A program made the position numbers and the translations under genes. DNA of 64,000 nt from Helicobacter anatolicus (lineage in GTDB: Bacteria; Campylobacterota; Campylobacteria; Campylobacterales; Helicobacteraceae): NCBI RefSeq assembly GCF_021300615.1, contig NZ_JAJTMY010000003.1, positions 62,001 to 126,000 of the forward strand, in the 5' to 3' direction. Of this stretch, positions 47,887 to 56,682 are shown piece by piece (positions within the stretch are counted from its first letter, which is position 1; every line of letters starts with the position of its first letter). The notes under the pieces are model-generated. The model searched no databases, had not been told where the DNA came from, and was given only the letters and a program-made list of their open reading frames with translations.

Positions 47887-48942
47887 ATGTTAAAGTATCA
47901 GAGATTCCGAGATTTTTTATTTAAGTTTGATGCAGAAAATATCCATAATCTTGCAGAAAATTTTTTGGCACATTTTGCAAATAAACCCATTATTCAAGAT
48001 GTTTTACTAAAAAAATTTTACTATCAAGATTCTATGCTTTATTACAGAGTATGCGGAATCCCTTTTAACAACCCCATTGGACTTGCAGCTGGATTTGACA
48101 AAAATGCTAGAATGCTAGAAGGCTTAGCTACATTAGGATTTGGATTTTTAGAACTTGGAACAATCACAAAACTCCCACAATCAGGGAATCCAAAACCTAG
48201 ACTTTTTAGACATATCGAGGAAAAAAGCATACAAAATGCAATGGGATTTAATAATGATGGTGCAGATGCAATTAAGGAGCGTTTAAAAAAATCCTATCCT
48301 TTTTGCTTGCCCATTGGTATCAATTTTGGAAAAAATAAACAAACTAAACAAGAAGATGCATTAAGCGATTATGAGAAACTTTTACAAGAATTTTTAACAC
48401 TTGGAGATTATTATGTCTTCAATCTTTCATCACCAAATACACTAAATTTGCGCGATTTACAAAACGAAAGCTTTGTTGGAGAGCTTTTTAGTATGGCAAG
48501 AACATATACAAACAAACCTTTATTTTTAAAAATAGCACCAGATATTTCTACAGATTCAATGTTGCAAGTATGCAAAAAAGCTATTGATACGGGGGCTAGT
48601 GGAATTATTGCAACAAATACCACTCTTGATTATAGTGTGGTCAAAAACCCTAAAGATATTGGCGGAATTAGTGGTGCAGCATTACGACAAAAAAGCTCTG
48701 AGGTTTTTAAAATTTTAGCGCAAAACTTCTTCAAAGAAACTACCCTTATTGCCGTAGGCGGGATTAGTAGTGCAATGGATGCTTATGAAAGAATCCTCCA
48801 TGGTGCAAGTTTGGTACAAGTATATACAGGTTTTATTTTTGAAGGTCCTAGTATTTGCAAAAATATCAATCAAGAATTAACCACACTGCTAAAAGCAGAT
48901 GGTTTTAGTAATATCAAAGAAGCAATAGGTGCAAATTTATGA
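47887..48942 (+). CDS. pyrD: Dihydroorotate dehydrogenase (quinone), class 2
   Basis: Membrane-associated flavoenzyme oxidising dihydroorotate with quinone. 351 residues; the N-terminal amphipathic helices (about 5-45) and GIPFNNPIGLAAGFDKNARM, LGFGFLELGTIT, RHIEEKSIQNAMGFNNDGAD, FNLSSPNT (catalytic Ser region) and GGISSAMDAYERI fit class 2. AAGGGG lies 4 nt before the ATG. Overlaps the M16 protease gene by 4 nt. First of the run pyrD-M16-dapA-SDR. Confidence 0.96.
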   Translation: MLKYQRFRDFLFKFDAENIHNLAENFLAHFANKPIIQDVLLKKFYYQDSMLYYRVCGIPFNNPIGLAAGFDKNARMLEGLATLGFGFLELGTITKLPQSGNPKPRLFRHIEEKSIQNAMGFNNDGADAIKERLKKSYPFCLPIGINFGKNKQTKQEDALSDYEKLLQEFLTLGDYYVFNLSSPNTLNLRDLQNESFVGELFSMARTYTNKPLFLKIAPDISTDSMLQVCKKAIDTGASGIIATNTTLDYSVVKNPKDIGGISGAALRQKSSEVFKILAQNFFKETTLIAVGGISSAMDAYERILHGASLVQVYTGFIFEGPSICKNINQELTTLLKADGFSNIKEAIGANL

Positions 48943-50246
48943 AAAAAATTTTATTTTTATTAGGAGTGATTGTAAGTATGAGTATTGCAAGCAATTTGCC
49001 AAAATATGAAAGCAGAAAACTAGAAAATGGTCTTGAAGTTGTTGTTATTCCTTTGCAAAATCAGAGCAACGTGATACAAACTAGTATATTTTACAAAGTT
49101 GGATCAAGAAATGAGTTTATGGGAAAAAGTGGAATTGCTCATATGTTAGAGCATCTAAACTTTAAATCTACACAAAATCTAAAGGCTGGTGAATTTGATG
49201 AGATTGTAAAAAAATTTGGTGGGGTTGATAATGCTTCCACGGGCTTTGATTATACACATTATTATATCAAATCAAGCACACAAAACCTTGATAAATCCCT
49301 AGAGCTTTTTGCTGAAGTAATGCAGAATCTTTTGCTAAAAGAAGAAGAATTTCTACCTGAACGCGATGTAGTAGCTGAGGAAAGACGCTGGCGAACAGAC
49401 AATTCTCCTATAGGAACGCTTTATTTTAGATTTTTCAACACAGCATTTATATATCACCCCTACCACTGGACTCCCATTGGCTTTATGGATGATATTTTAA
49501 ATTGGAAAATTGATGATATTAAGGCTTTCCACAAAACATACTATCAGCCACAAAATGCTATTGTACTAGTTGCAGGAGATGTAGATGCTAATAAAGTTTT
49601 TGAAAAAGTAGAAAAATATTTTTCCACGATCAAAAACAAAACAACATTACCGCATTTTTTTAGCAAAGAACCCAAACAAGATGGTGAAAGAAGCGCAATA
49701 ATCCATAAAGATACACAAGTAGAGTGGTTAGCTTTTGGATTTAAAATTCCAAACTTTAAACATAAAGATCAAATTGCATTAAATGCGCTATCTGGGCTTC
49801 TTAGCAACGGAAAAAGTAGTCTCCTTTATCGCGAACTTGTAGATAAAAAACGCCTTGTCAATCAAATCTATGGATATAATATGGATCTTATTGATGAGGG
49901 AATCTTTATGTTTATTGCCGCGGCAAATCAAGGAGTAAGTGCAGAAAATATTAGAAAAGAAATCTTAAAAATTATAGAAGAAATTAAGCAGGGGAATGTC
50001 TCCAATGAAGAATTAGAAAAACTAAAAATTAATGCAAAGGCAGAATTTTTATACAATCTTGAAAGTGCTTCTGGTGTAGCAGATTTATTTGGAAGTTATT
50101 TTGCTAGAGGAAGTATACAACCCCTCTTAGAGTATGAAGAAAATTTTGATAAACTAACCAAAGAAGATATTTGTGCAGTAGCAAAAAAATATCTCATTTT
50201 AAATCAATCTACAAGCGTAATTCTCAAGCCACAAAAGGAGAAATGA
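48939..50246 (+). CDS. M16-family zinc peptidase (PqqL/processing peptidase-like)
   Basis: 435 residues with a signal peptide-like N-terminus ([15 protein letters not shown]), so probably periplasmic. The inverted zinc motif HMLEHLNFK (H-x2-E-H) appears near residue 67 and the downstream Glu lies in VVAEERRWR. The C-terminal M16 half carries [17 protein letters not shown]. Substrates unknown. Overlaps pyrD by 4 nt and dapA by one base; the H. pylori counterpart is next to dapA too. Confidence 0.9.
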   Translation: MKKILFLLGVIVSMSIASNLPKYESRKLENGLEVVVIPLQNQSNVIQTSIFYKVGSRNEFMGKSGIAHMLEHLNFKSTQNLKAGEFDEIVKKFGGVDNASTGFDYTHYYIKSSTQNLDKSLELFAEVMQNLLLKEEEFLPERDVVAEERRWRTDNSPIGTLYFRFFNTAFIYHPYHWTPIGFMDDILNWKIDDIKAFHKTYYQPQNAIVLVAGDVDANKVFEKVEKYFSTIKNKTTLPHFFSKEPKQDGERSAIIHKDTQVEWLAFGFKIPNFKHKDQIALNALSGLLSNGKSSLLYRELVDKKRLVNQIYGYNMDLIDEGIFMFIAAANQGVSAENIRKEILKIIEEIKQGNVSNEELEKLKINAKAEFLYNLESASGVADLFGSYFARGSIQPLLEYEENFDKLTKEDICAVAKKYLILNQSTSVILKPQKEK

Positions 50247-51136
50247 TGGGTTCTGGATTTAATGGTGCGATGAGTGCTTTAATTACCCCATTTAAAAACA
50301 ACAAAATTGATGAAGAAACTTATATTCAAAACATCAAAAGACAAATTAAGTATGGCATGCAAGCATGCGTCCCTGTAGGAACCACGGGAGAATCCGCCAC
50401 TCTTAGCCATAATGAACATAAAAAATGCATAGAAATTGCAGTTGAAACTTGCAAAAATACAGGAGTAAAAGTCTTAGCAGGTGCTGGTAGCAATGCAACC
50501 TCTGAAGCTATTGAACTAGCAGTTTTTGCACAAAAATGTGGAGCAGATGCAATTTTATGTGTTAGCCCTTATTATAATAAACCCACACAAGAAGGGATTT
50601 ACCAACACTATAAAGCAGTGGCAAATAGCGTAGAAATACCACTAATGCTTTATAATGTACCTGGTAGAACAGGTGTTGAGATAGAATCTCACACTGCAAT
50701 TAGGCTTTTTCAAGATGTAACAAATATTTTTGCTATCAAAGAAGCAAATGGTTCAATGAATACAATCATTGAACTCAATACTTATGCAAACGATTTGGCA
50801 ATTTTTAGTGGGGAAGATTCTATAAATTATCCCATTTTAGCAAATGGGGGCAAAGGTGTAATTTCTGTAACAGGAAATTTATTGCCTGATAAAATTGCAA
50901 ACCTTACTAACTATGCACTTTCTGGAAAATTATCAGAATCTAAAGCAATAAATAATGAACTTTATGATATAAATAGAGTTTTATTTTGCGAAAGCAATCC
51001 GATACCTATAAAAGCGGCAATGTATTTATCAGGTTTAATAAATACGCTAGAATATAGACTGCCACTTCTAGCTCCTACAAAAGAACATATGGAGCTGATT
51101 GAAAAAACTTTACAAAAATATGAGGTGCTAAGATAA
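50246..51136 (+). CDS. dapA: 4-hydroxy-tetrahydrodipicolinate synthase
   Basis: Condenses pyruvate and aspartate semialdehyde on the lysine/meso-DAP pathway. 296 residues from [16 protein letters not shown]. Motifs: [36 protein letters not shown] (Tyr) and [11 protein letters not shown] with the Schiff-base Lys. Start 50246 follows AAGGAG by 5 nt and overlaps the M16 stop by one base (TGATG); ATG 50243 is too close to the ribosome site, and a much earlier start would lie inside the protease gene. Confidence 0.97.
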   Translation: MGSGFNGAMSALITPFKNNKIDEETYIQNIKRQIKYGMQACVPVGTTGESATLSHNEHKKCIEIAVETCKNTGVKVLAGAGSNATSEAIELAVFAQKCGADAILCVSPYYNKPTQEGIYQHYKAVANSVEIPLMLYNVPGRTGVEIESHTAIRLFQDVTNIFAIKEANGSMNTIIELNTYANDLAIFSGEDSINYPILANGGKGVISVTGNLLPDKIANLTNYALSGKLSESKAINNELYDINRVLFCESNPIPIKAAMYLSGLINTLEYRLPLLAPTKEHMELIEKTLQKYEVLR

Positions 51137-51927
51137 TGAATAAAACAAAAGAATATATGCAAGGAAAAACTTTAGTCATTAGTGGAGCAACAAGAGGGAT
51201 TGGTAAGGCAATTTTATATAGATTTGCAGAATATGGTGTAAATATTGCCTTTACTTACAACAAAAATGAGGAAGAGGCAAGAAAAATTGCTGAGGATGTG
51301 AGTAAAAAATACAACATTAAAGCAAAATATTATCCCTTAAATGTGTTGGAACCTGAACAATATATAGATCTCTTCAAACAAATTGATGAGGATTTCAATC
51401 GGGTAGATTTTTTTATCTCTAATGCAATTATCTATGGTCGTAGTGTTGTGGGTGGATTTGCTCCTTTTATGCGTTTAAAACCTAAAGGATTAAATAATAT
51501 CTATACTGCTACTGTTTTAGCTTTTGTTGTAGGAGCACAAGAAGCAGCAAAAAGAATGAAAGAAGTAGGTGGTGGAGCAATTATTTCTTTAAGTTCTACA
51601 GGAAATCTTGTTTATATGCCTAATTACGCAGGACATGGAAACTCTAAAAATGCAGTAGAAACAATGGTAAAATACGCAGCAGCAGAACTTGGTGAATTTA
51701 ATATCCGCGTAAATGCTGTAAGTGGTGGACCAATTGATACAGATGCACTTCGTGCTTTTCCAGACTATGATGAAGTAAAAGCAAAAGTAGAAGAGCAGTC
51801 TCCATTAAAAAGAATGGGAAATCCGGAAGATCTTGCAGGGGCGGCATTTTTCTTATGTGACAAAACACAAAGTGGATGGCTCACAGGTCAAACAATTGTC
51901 ATTGATGGTGGAACAACCTTTCAATAA
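51136..51927 (+). CDS. Short-chain dehydrogenase resembling enoyl-ACP reductase FabL
   Basis: 263 residues. NAD(P) motif VISGATRGIGKA near residue 14. The active-site Tyr-Lys spacing is Y-x6-K (YAGHGNSK), as in the FabI/FabL enoyl-ACP reductases, rather than Y-x3-K of ordinary SDRs. The segment NAVSGGPIDTDALRAFP closely matches what I remember of Bacillus FabL (NAVSGGAIDTDAL). H. pylori labels its homologue next to dapA as 7-alpha-hydroxysteroid dehydrogenase (hdhA). I favour an enoyl-ACP reductase or a related acyl-chain role; steroid activity is not supported by the sequence itself. Overlaps dapA by one base. Confidence 0.82.
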   Translation: MNKTKEYMQGKTLVISGATRGIGKAILYRFAEYGVNIAFTYNKNEEEARKIAEDVSKKYNIKAKYYPLNVLEPEQYIDLFKQIDEDFNRVDFFISNAIIYGRSVVGGFAPFMRLKPKGLNNIYTATVLAFVVGAQEAAKRMKEVGGGAIISLSSTGNLVYMPNYAGHGNSKNAVETMVKYAAAELGEFNIRVNAVSGGPIDTDALRAFPDYDEVKAKVEEQSPLKRMGNPEDLAGAAFFLCDKTQSGWLTGQTIVIDGGTTFQ

Positions 51928-51960
51928 TTCCACATACTTCAACCCTATCTAGCAAAAGTC

Positions 51961-52606
51961 TTACCAAGTCTTTTGCTTGTTTTTTAATAAAAACTCTTGT
52001 TTATTTTTTAAAAAACCAATAGCCTCTAAACAATAACTAACTTTTTGTTCTTTAGGTAGAGATTTAAATTCTAAAATCTCTCTTTCTCTATCCACAATAA
52101 TTGAAAGAGCAGGTGTTTGCACTCTTCCTGCACTCATTCCTTTAATTTTAAGCTGGTTGGATAAATAAGGAGAAAGGCTAAATCCGATTAATAAATCACC
52201 CACTCTTCTACCTAAAAAAGAATCATAGTAAGAAAAAGAAGTATTTGCAAAGAGTTTGGCTTCTTTTAAACCTTTTTTAATTCCATTTAAAGTAATTTCA
52301 TGAAATTCTGCTCGATACACTTCTTTTGCAACATTTTTAATTTTATCAAAAAACATTTTTCCAATTGCATAACCCTCACGATCAGGATCTGTGGCAATAT
52401 AAACAACTTTATTTTTGCATCGCTCAATATAATAAAAAATACTCTTTTTCTTTTTTTTCATCATAGACAAATTTAGCTTTAAAGTTTTCATCAAAACTCA
52501 CTAAATTCATAAAATGTCCAATTATGGCAAAAGTTTCATAACCACTATATTTTTTTACTTTTTCTACCTTATTGGGAGATTCAATAATAATAATTGCTTC
52601 ACTCAT
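51961..52606 (-). pseudogene. Frameshifted, truncated DNA topoisomerase I (topA-like)
   Basis: Two minus-strand frames (52606-52424 and about 52494-51961) together read as the N-terminal third of a type IA topoisomerase: AIIIIESPNKVEKVKKYSG (TOPRIM Glu), ATDPDREGYAIGKM (DxDxE) and SAGRVQTPALSIIVDRER. They are joined by a one-base shift at or near an A8 run (T8 at 52451-52458 on the plus strand). The frame ends after about 225 residues, before the catalytic Tyr region, where functional proteins have around 690 or more. AAAAGGAG is still present before the ATG. The remnant resembles extra topA copies carried by Helicobacter plasticity-zone elements. Confidence 0.88.
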
Positions 52607-52736
52607 TTTTTCTCCTTTTATTATTTTTTGCTAGTATTCCATCAAGTAACTCTGTTGGTTGAGTTAGATGGGATACCTGTAAAAGCCTTAAAGATTCTTG
52701 GAATCGTGGACGAGCTACCCGAGGTTTGGGAGTTAC
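52599..52736 (-). pseudogene. 3' remnant of an unidentified gene upstream of the topA fragment
   Basis: A minus-strand frame of 45 codons between stop codons, with no start codon, ends at TGA 52601-52599 and overlaps the topA-fragment start by 8 bases. It reads protein-like (RPRFQESLRLLQ, LTQPTELLDGILAKNN). Its 5' part is near 46% GC, well above the surroundings. The plus strand is also open here (an 86-codon frame, 52514-52774), so coding sense is not proven. I do not recognise the family. Confidence 0.4.
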
Positions 52737-52774
52737 TCACCATCTACTTTTTCCTCTTATTCTTTCTTGATTAA

Positions 52775-53081
52775 GTTTTTGTTGTATAAGTCTTAATTCA
52801 TCATTGCTTTTGTTTTTAAGAATAACATCTCCTTGAAAACCACAATTATTATATTAATAAATCATACTACTACCCAAAACTCGCACCTTGTAAAAATAAA
52901 GTCACAAAAACTTATAAATATTGCATAACATAAAATTATTATATAAAAAATAAAAATTTATTTAAAATTTAAATAAAAATTAAAAAATATGTAAAATATT
53001 AAAAAAATATTTATAAAAAATAATTTTTATTATATAATTAAGTAAATTTTGAAAATAATTATCAAATAAGGAAATGTTTCT
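52775..53081. other. Very AT-rich spacer with promoter for the MSHA-like locus
   Basis: No gene seen. From about 52920 to 53060 the sequence is almost only A and T, with many A-tracts. TATAAT at 53033-53038 followed by AAGGAA (53068-53073) 8 nt before the ATG at 53082 gives a plausible promoter and ribosome site for the downstream seven-gene operon. Such DNA is easily bent and may bind nucleoid proteins. Confidence 0.55.
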
Positions 53082-54098
53082 ATGCCTTCTTTTTTTTCAA
53101 AAAAACAAAAATTACCACAAATCATTTCCTATACAAACTGCACAGTTATTCTTCTAGAATCCAATCAGCTGGAATTTCACCAAAAAACAAGAGATTTTAT
53201 CCTTGCTACTTGCATGCAAAAAAATCTACTCGATATTCAAAAAAATTACAGCCTAGTGTGGTATGAAACCCCAAGAGATCAATTACTAGTCGCTGCAGTT
53301 CCACAAGATTCTATTTCTCATGCAAGTATTCCTGAATTTTTTCTTCCTCTTGCATTAGATCAAAAATATACCAATAATACACTTTTTTGTTTCAAAAATT
53401 TTTTAGTAGCCCTTTACCAACAAAAAATCATCTTATTGCAAAAAAATGAAAACCCTTCTGATCTACTTCTTGCTATAGAAACTATAAAAAACTTTACAAA
53501 AGAATCGGTGCAAACCATCTATACTGATCAAAAATATGAAAGCATTCCTATAAATCAAGAATCCCTCTCTACACTCCTTGGAACAAATTATTACCAAGAT
53601 GCTTGTTTGCAATGCCTAAAGCTTTATCCTTCACTCTTTTTACCAGCAAAACCAAGATTCTACCAACAAAGTCTATTTTATCTATTTTGTTTTTTTGCTA
53701 TCTTATTTATCATGCTTAATTTTAGTGTTGCAATACTACAATACTCTATCGATAAACTACAAAAAACTATTGCTTCTCTTGGGCAAAACACCTATCCCTC
53801 TCATCACAATGCAAAAGATCCTGCTACCTATTTTTCTAAATACAATTTTATCCACCACCTTAATAAAGAAGCCGCACACTCTCTAGTGCATTTTGAAAGT
53901 TTTACCCTACTCACACAAGAAAAAGATTTTTTTATGCTACTAAATTCTTGTCATGCCAACAAAGATTATATTAAAACTTGGAATAAAAATTTAGAAACTT
54001 ATCTTTTACTTTTTTACCCAAATATAAAAAATATCACTACGCAAGATTACCAAACCTCGCCCTATCACTGCACAGAAACAAGCTGGCAAAATCAATGA
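53082..54098 (+). CDS. MshI/PilM-GspL-like assembly protein
   Basis: 338 residues, hydrophilic N-terminal cytoplasmic part of about 200 residues, one membrane helix (about 205-226, FYLFCFFAILFIMLNFSVAIL) and a periplasmic C-terminal part of about 110 residues. This single-pass layout, and its place before PilO- and PilP-like genes, fits MshI (a GspL/PilM-PilN relative) of MSHA pili. I see no intact ATP-binding motif by eye. Sequence similarity alone is weak, so the call depends on locus order. Overlaps the next gene by 4 nt. Confidence 0.55.
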   Translation: MPSFFSKKQKLPQIISYTNCTVILLESNQLEFHQKTRDFILATCMQKNLLDIQKNYSLVWYETPRDQLLVAAVPQDSISHASIPEFFLPLALDQKYTNNTLFCFKNFLVALYQQKIILLQKNENPSDLLLAIETIKNFTKESVQTIYTDQKYESIPINQESLSTLLGTNYYQDACLQCLKLYPSLFLPAKPRFYQQSLFYLFCFFAILFIMLNFSVAILQYSIDKLQKTIASLGQNTYPSHHNAKDPATYFSKYNFIHHLNKEAAHSLVHFESFTLLTQEKDFFMLLNSCHANKDYIKTWNKNLETYLLLFYPNIKNITTQDYQTSPYHCTETSWQNQ

Positions 54099-54529
54099 AT
54101 ATTTTTCACATTTTTTATAATTATTGGGATACCAAAAATTTATGGGAAAAGTATTTCTGGAGTATTTTTTTGTGTTTTGCACTATGTGCATACTTTTATT
54201 TCAAGCATTTTCAACCCCTATTTAATATGTATGCTAATTTAAAAAATGAATATGCCTACCATATCGGTAGACACCATAAGATTCAAACACAACCCATAAA
54301 CACTATCTTGCAATCTATTAAACAAAATGCTACAAATCTTAATATTATATCTTTGCAAAAAAAGCATTCATTTTTTTACATCAAAGGCGAAGGTAATTTG
54401 CAAGACTTCATGTCTTGGATTTACACAATTGAAAATAATGCACAAAATTTTATCTGGGATATCTCAATCCACCCACTACATAAAAAAATTGCTTTTTATA
54501 TCGCTATAGAAATTAAGGATTTTATATGA
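54095..54529 (+). CDS. MshJ/PilO-GspM-like inner-membrane protein
   Basis: 144 residues: short cytoplasmic start, one helix (about 20-37, WSIFLCFALCAYFYF), a coiled-coil-like stretch and a small periplasmic ferredoxin-like domain with the pattern FFYIKGEGNLQDFMSWIYTIE near residue 95 and a hydrophobic end. PilO, GspM and MshJ share this plan. Overlaps its neighbours by 4 nt on both sides. Confidence 0.6.
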   Translation: MNIFHIFYNYWDTKNLWEKYFWSIFLCFALCAYFYFKHFQPLFNMYANLKNEYAYHIGRHHKIQTQPINTILQSIKQNATNLNIISLQKKHSFFYIKGEGNLQDFMSWIYTIENNAQNFIWDISIHPLHKKIAFYIAIEIKDFI

Positions 54530-54798
54530 AACTATGCCTTATTTTCTGTATTTTTCTTACACTACTTTCTTCGCAACAAAGAGATTTGAAAAAACTCGAA
54601 AATCTTACAAATAATATTTTTTTCAAAACAGAGCCTCTTTATCTTGAAATGATTTTTAATAAAAAAGCTAAAATCAACCAAAAATGGTATGCAAAAGGAG
54701 AGGTGGTTGAAAGTTTTTTTATCAAAGAAATTTCTATGCACTCAGTTTTATTACAAGATCTGCAAGGAAATTTTTTGTATTTGGGATTTAAAAAATGA
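54526..54798 (+). CDS. MshK/PilP-GspC-like periplasmic protein
   Basis: 90 residues with a signal peptide (MKLCLIFCIFLTLLSS). The C-terminal half (KWYAKGEVVESFFIKEISM, VLLQDLQGNFLYLGF) has the beta pattern of the PilP/GspC homology region, which contacts secretin N-domains. Position directly before the secretin supports this. CtsR of Campylobacter jejuni is a small protein in a comparable place. Overlaps the secretin start by 4 nt. Confidence 0.55.
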   Translation: MKLCLIFCIFLTLLSSQQRDLKKLENLTNNIFFKTEPLYLEMIFNKKAKINQKWYAKGEVVESFFIKEISMHSVLLQDLQGNFLYLGFKK

Positions 54799-56264
54799 GA
54801 ATCTTTTTGCTTTTTTATCTCTTTTGTACTCTAAATTTTGCACACATTTGCTCAGAAAAAACTTTTGATATTTCTCTGAGTAATCAAAATAGTTTTAAAG
54901 ATATTTTAGAAATGCTTGCACAAGAGTGTATGTTAAGCATTATTTTTCAAGATAAATACGCAAGAAGTATTTTAGAAGAAAAAAATATTATTTTAAATTT
55001 CTATCACTCCAAACTTGATGAGATTTTACAAACTGGTTTTGAAGCCCTGGATTTATACTACATCTTCAAAGACAATACCATCAAAATCTCAAGTCTACAA
55101 ACAAAAACATTTTATATCCACTATATCGCCACCTCACGCATTGCATCCAGCAATACAAATATTGTTTTTTCACAAGATAAAGATAGTAATTTTTATAATA
55201 ACCATTTTTTGCAACAAAATATCAATCCCAATATCGATACACAACAAAATCTCTTTAATCTTGCTAACCAACAAGAAGAATCTTCAAACCGCAGTGGAAG
55301 TAAAATTTATTCTATTGATGCTTTTGATTTTTGGGGTGAATTAGAACAAGAACTCTGGCATATTGTTTTTAGAGAAAATGATAAACATATTCCATTAAAA
55401 GATCATCACCCGATCACCATTAACAAAGGCTCGGGTTTCATCACAATTACCGCTTCACCCTCTCAAATTAAAAGAGCAAAAAAATATCTTCAAGCACTTA
55501 ATAAAAAAATCAGCCTACAAGTATTAATTGATGTAAATATCCTGAACATAAGCCACAAAGATATTCAAACCACAGGTATCGATTGGAGTACATTTTATAG
55601 TCTTGGAATCAATAAAGAAAATAATCCACTAACAACCATTCAAGGCTCTAATTTACAATACGGTATAAATATTTTTCCACAAGACCTAAGCATTGGAAAA
55701 ATTATAGAATTCTTATATCAATATGGCAATGTCAAAACTATTAGCAATCCAAAAATTCTTACTCTAAACAACCAACCTGCCATTATTTCTGTAGGTAATA
55801 TTATCCGCTACACACAAAATTACATCTACCAAACAAGCAATAGTTCCACCACCCTACAAAACACAAGGCAACAATATCCCAGTATTTTTTCTGGAATCCT
55901 TTTAGATATTACGCCATCTATTGAAGATGATTATATTATCTTGAAAATCAATCCCTCTATTACCGCTACAAAAGATATAAAAATTGAAAATGAGGCAGAT
56001 GCTCTACTCTCTCCCCCTAATCTATCTACTAATCAAATTTCTTCAATCGTGCGACTTAAAAACAATCAAAAAGTTATCTTAGGTGGTCTAATCTCCAAAG
56101 TCCATTCCAAAGAAAAGAAAAGGATTCCTCTTTTAGGATACATTCCTTTGATAAAATATCTTTTTTCTTATTCAAAAGAAGCTAAACAAGTACAAGAAAT
56201 GGTCATAGTAATTACCCCAAAAATTATTCAATTTAAGGAACAAGATGAAAACACCTCTCTTTAA
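54795..56264 (+). CDS. Secretin (MshL/PilQ/CtsD-like)
   Basis: 489 residues: signal peptide (MRIFLLFYLFCTLNFAHIC), an STN-like N-domain (about 25-100), a secretin N region, and the C-terminal secretin domain (about 300-480) with VKTISNPKILTLNNQPAI, LKNNQKVILGGLISKV and IPLLGYIPLIKYLF, ending MVIVITPKII. Forms the outer-membrane ring through which pilus or DNA passes. The N-terminal part is short for PilQ and near MshL. Overlaps the next gene by 20 nt. Confidence 0.88.
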   Translation: MRIFLLFYLFCTLNFAHICSEKTFDISLSNQNSFKDILEMLAQECMLSIIFQDKYARSILEEKNIILNFYHSKLDEILQTGFEALDLYYIFKDNTIKISSLQTKTFYIHYIATSRIASSNTNIVFSQDKDSNFYNNHFLQQNINPNIDTQQNLFNLANQQEESSNRSGSKIYSIDAFDFWGELEQELWHIVFRENDKHIPLKDHHPITINKGSGFITITASPSQIKRAKKYLQALNKKISLQVLIDVNILNISHKDIQTTGIDWSTFYSLGINKENNPLTTIQGSNLQYGINIFPQDLSIGKIIEFLYQYGNVKTISNPKILTLNNQPAIISVGNIIRYTQNYIYQTSNSSTTLQNTRQQYPSIFSGILLDITPSIEDDYIILKINPSITATKDIKIENEADALLSPPNLSTNQISSIVRLKNNQKVILGGLISKVHSKEKKRIPLLGYIPLIKYLFSYSKEAKQVQEMVIVITPKIIQFKEQDENTSL

Positions 56265-56682
56265 AAAATCTTTGTTGCAGACTTTTTTGCCCCCCTTACT
56301 ATTTTTATGTATTTTTACCATTATTATTTTTTTACTTTTTTATTTTTTTAAATCACCAAACCACCACACATCTCTCCCCTCTTTGCAAAAAATCGAAAAA
56401 ACATACCCATATAACCTCAATAATGGTGAGCTTCCGATACCAAAAGGATTTTTTGATTCCAAAATTAGTGGCACGTTAAATTATAATCATGCTATAAAAA
56501 TTGCACAAGAAAAATACAATCAAGGAAATTATCAAGATTCTTTAATTTGGACATATCGTGCTGAAAAAATTTCACCCAAAAAACAAGATACTTGGATTTT
56601 GTATGCCAAAAATATCTATAAAATGGGCTATAAAAAACAAGCTATCGCTATACTCCAATACTATAAACAAAATCTACAATGA
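56245..56682 (+). CDS. MshN-like TPR membrane protein
   Basis: 145 residues: short cytoplasmic end, one helix (about 15-34), and a periplasmic C-terminal part with two TPR-like helix pairs (YNHAIKIAQEKYNQGNYQDS, AKNIYKMGYKKQAIAILQYY). The TPR design and position between secretin and assembly ATPase match MshN. It starts inside the secretin gene and overlaps the ATPase gene by 4 nt. Confidence 0.55.
   Translation: MKTPLFKKSLLQTFLPPLLFLCIFTIIIFLLFYFFKSPNHHTSLPSLQKIEKTYPYNLNNGELPIPKGFFDSKISGTLNYNHAIKIAQEKYNQGNYQDSLIWTYRAEKISPKKQDTWILYAKNIYKMGYKKQAIAILQYYKQNLQ

Noticed and set aside
52514-52774. Plus-strand 86-codon frame through the topA scar
   Set aside because: No ribosome site, its first half is antisense to the topA fragment and its end is a run of Phe and Leu codons; kept only as part of the unexplained GC-richer segment.
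52920-53060. Possible replication origin in the AT-rich stretch
   Set aside because: No dnaA gene or cluster of DnaA boxes nearby; AT-richness alone is not enough.
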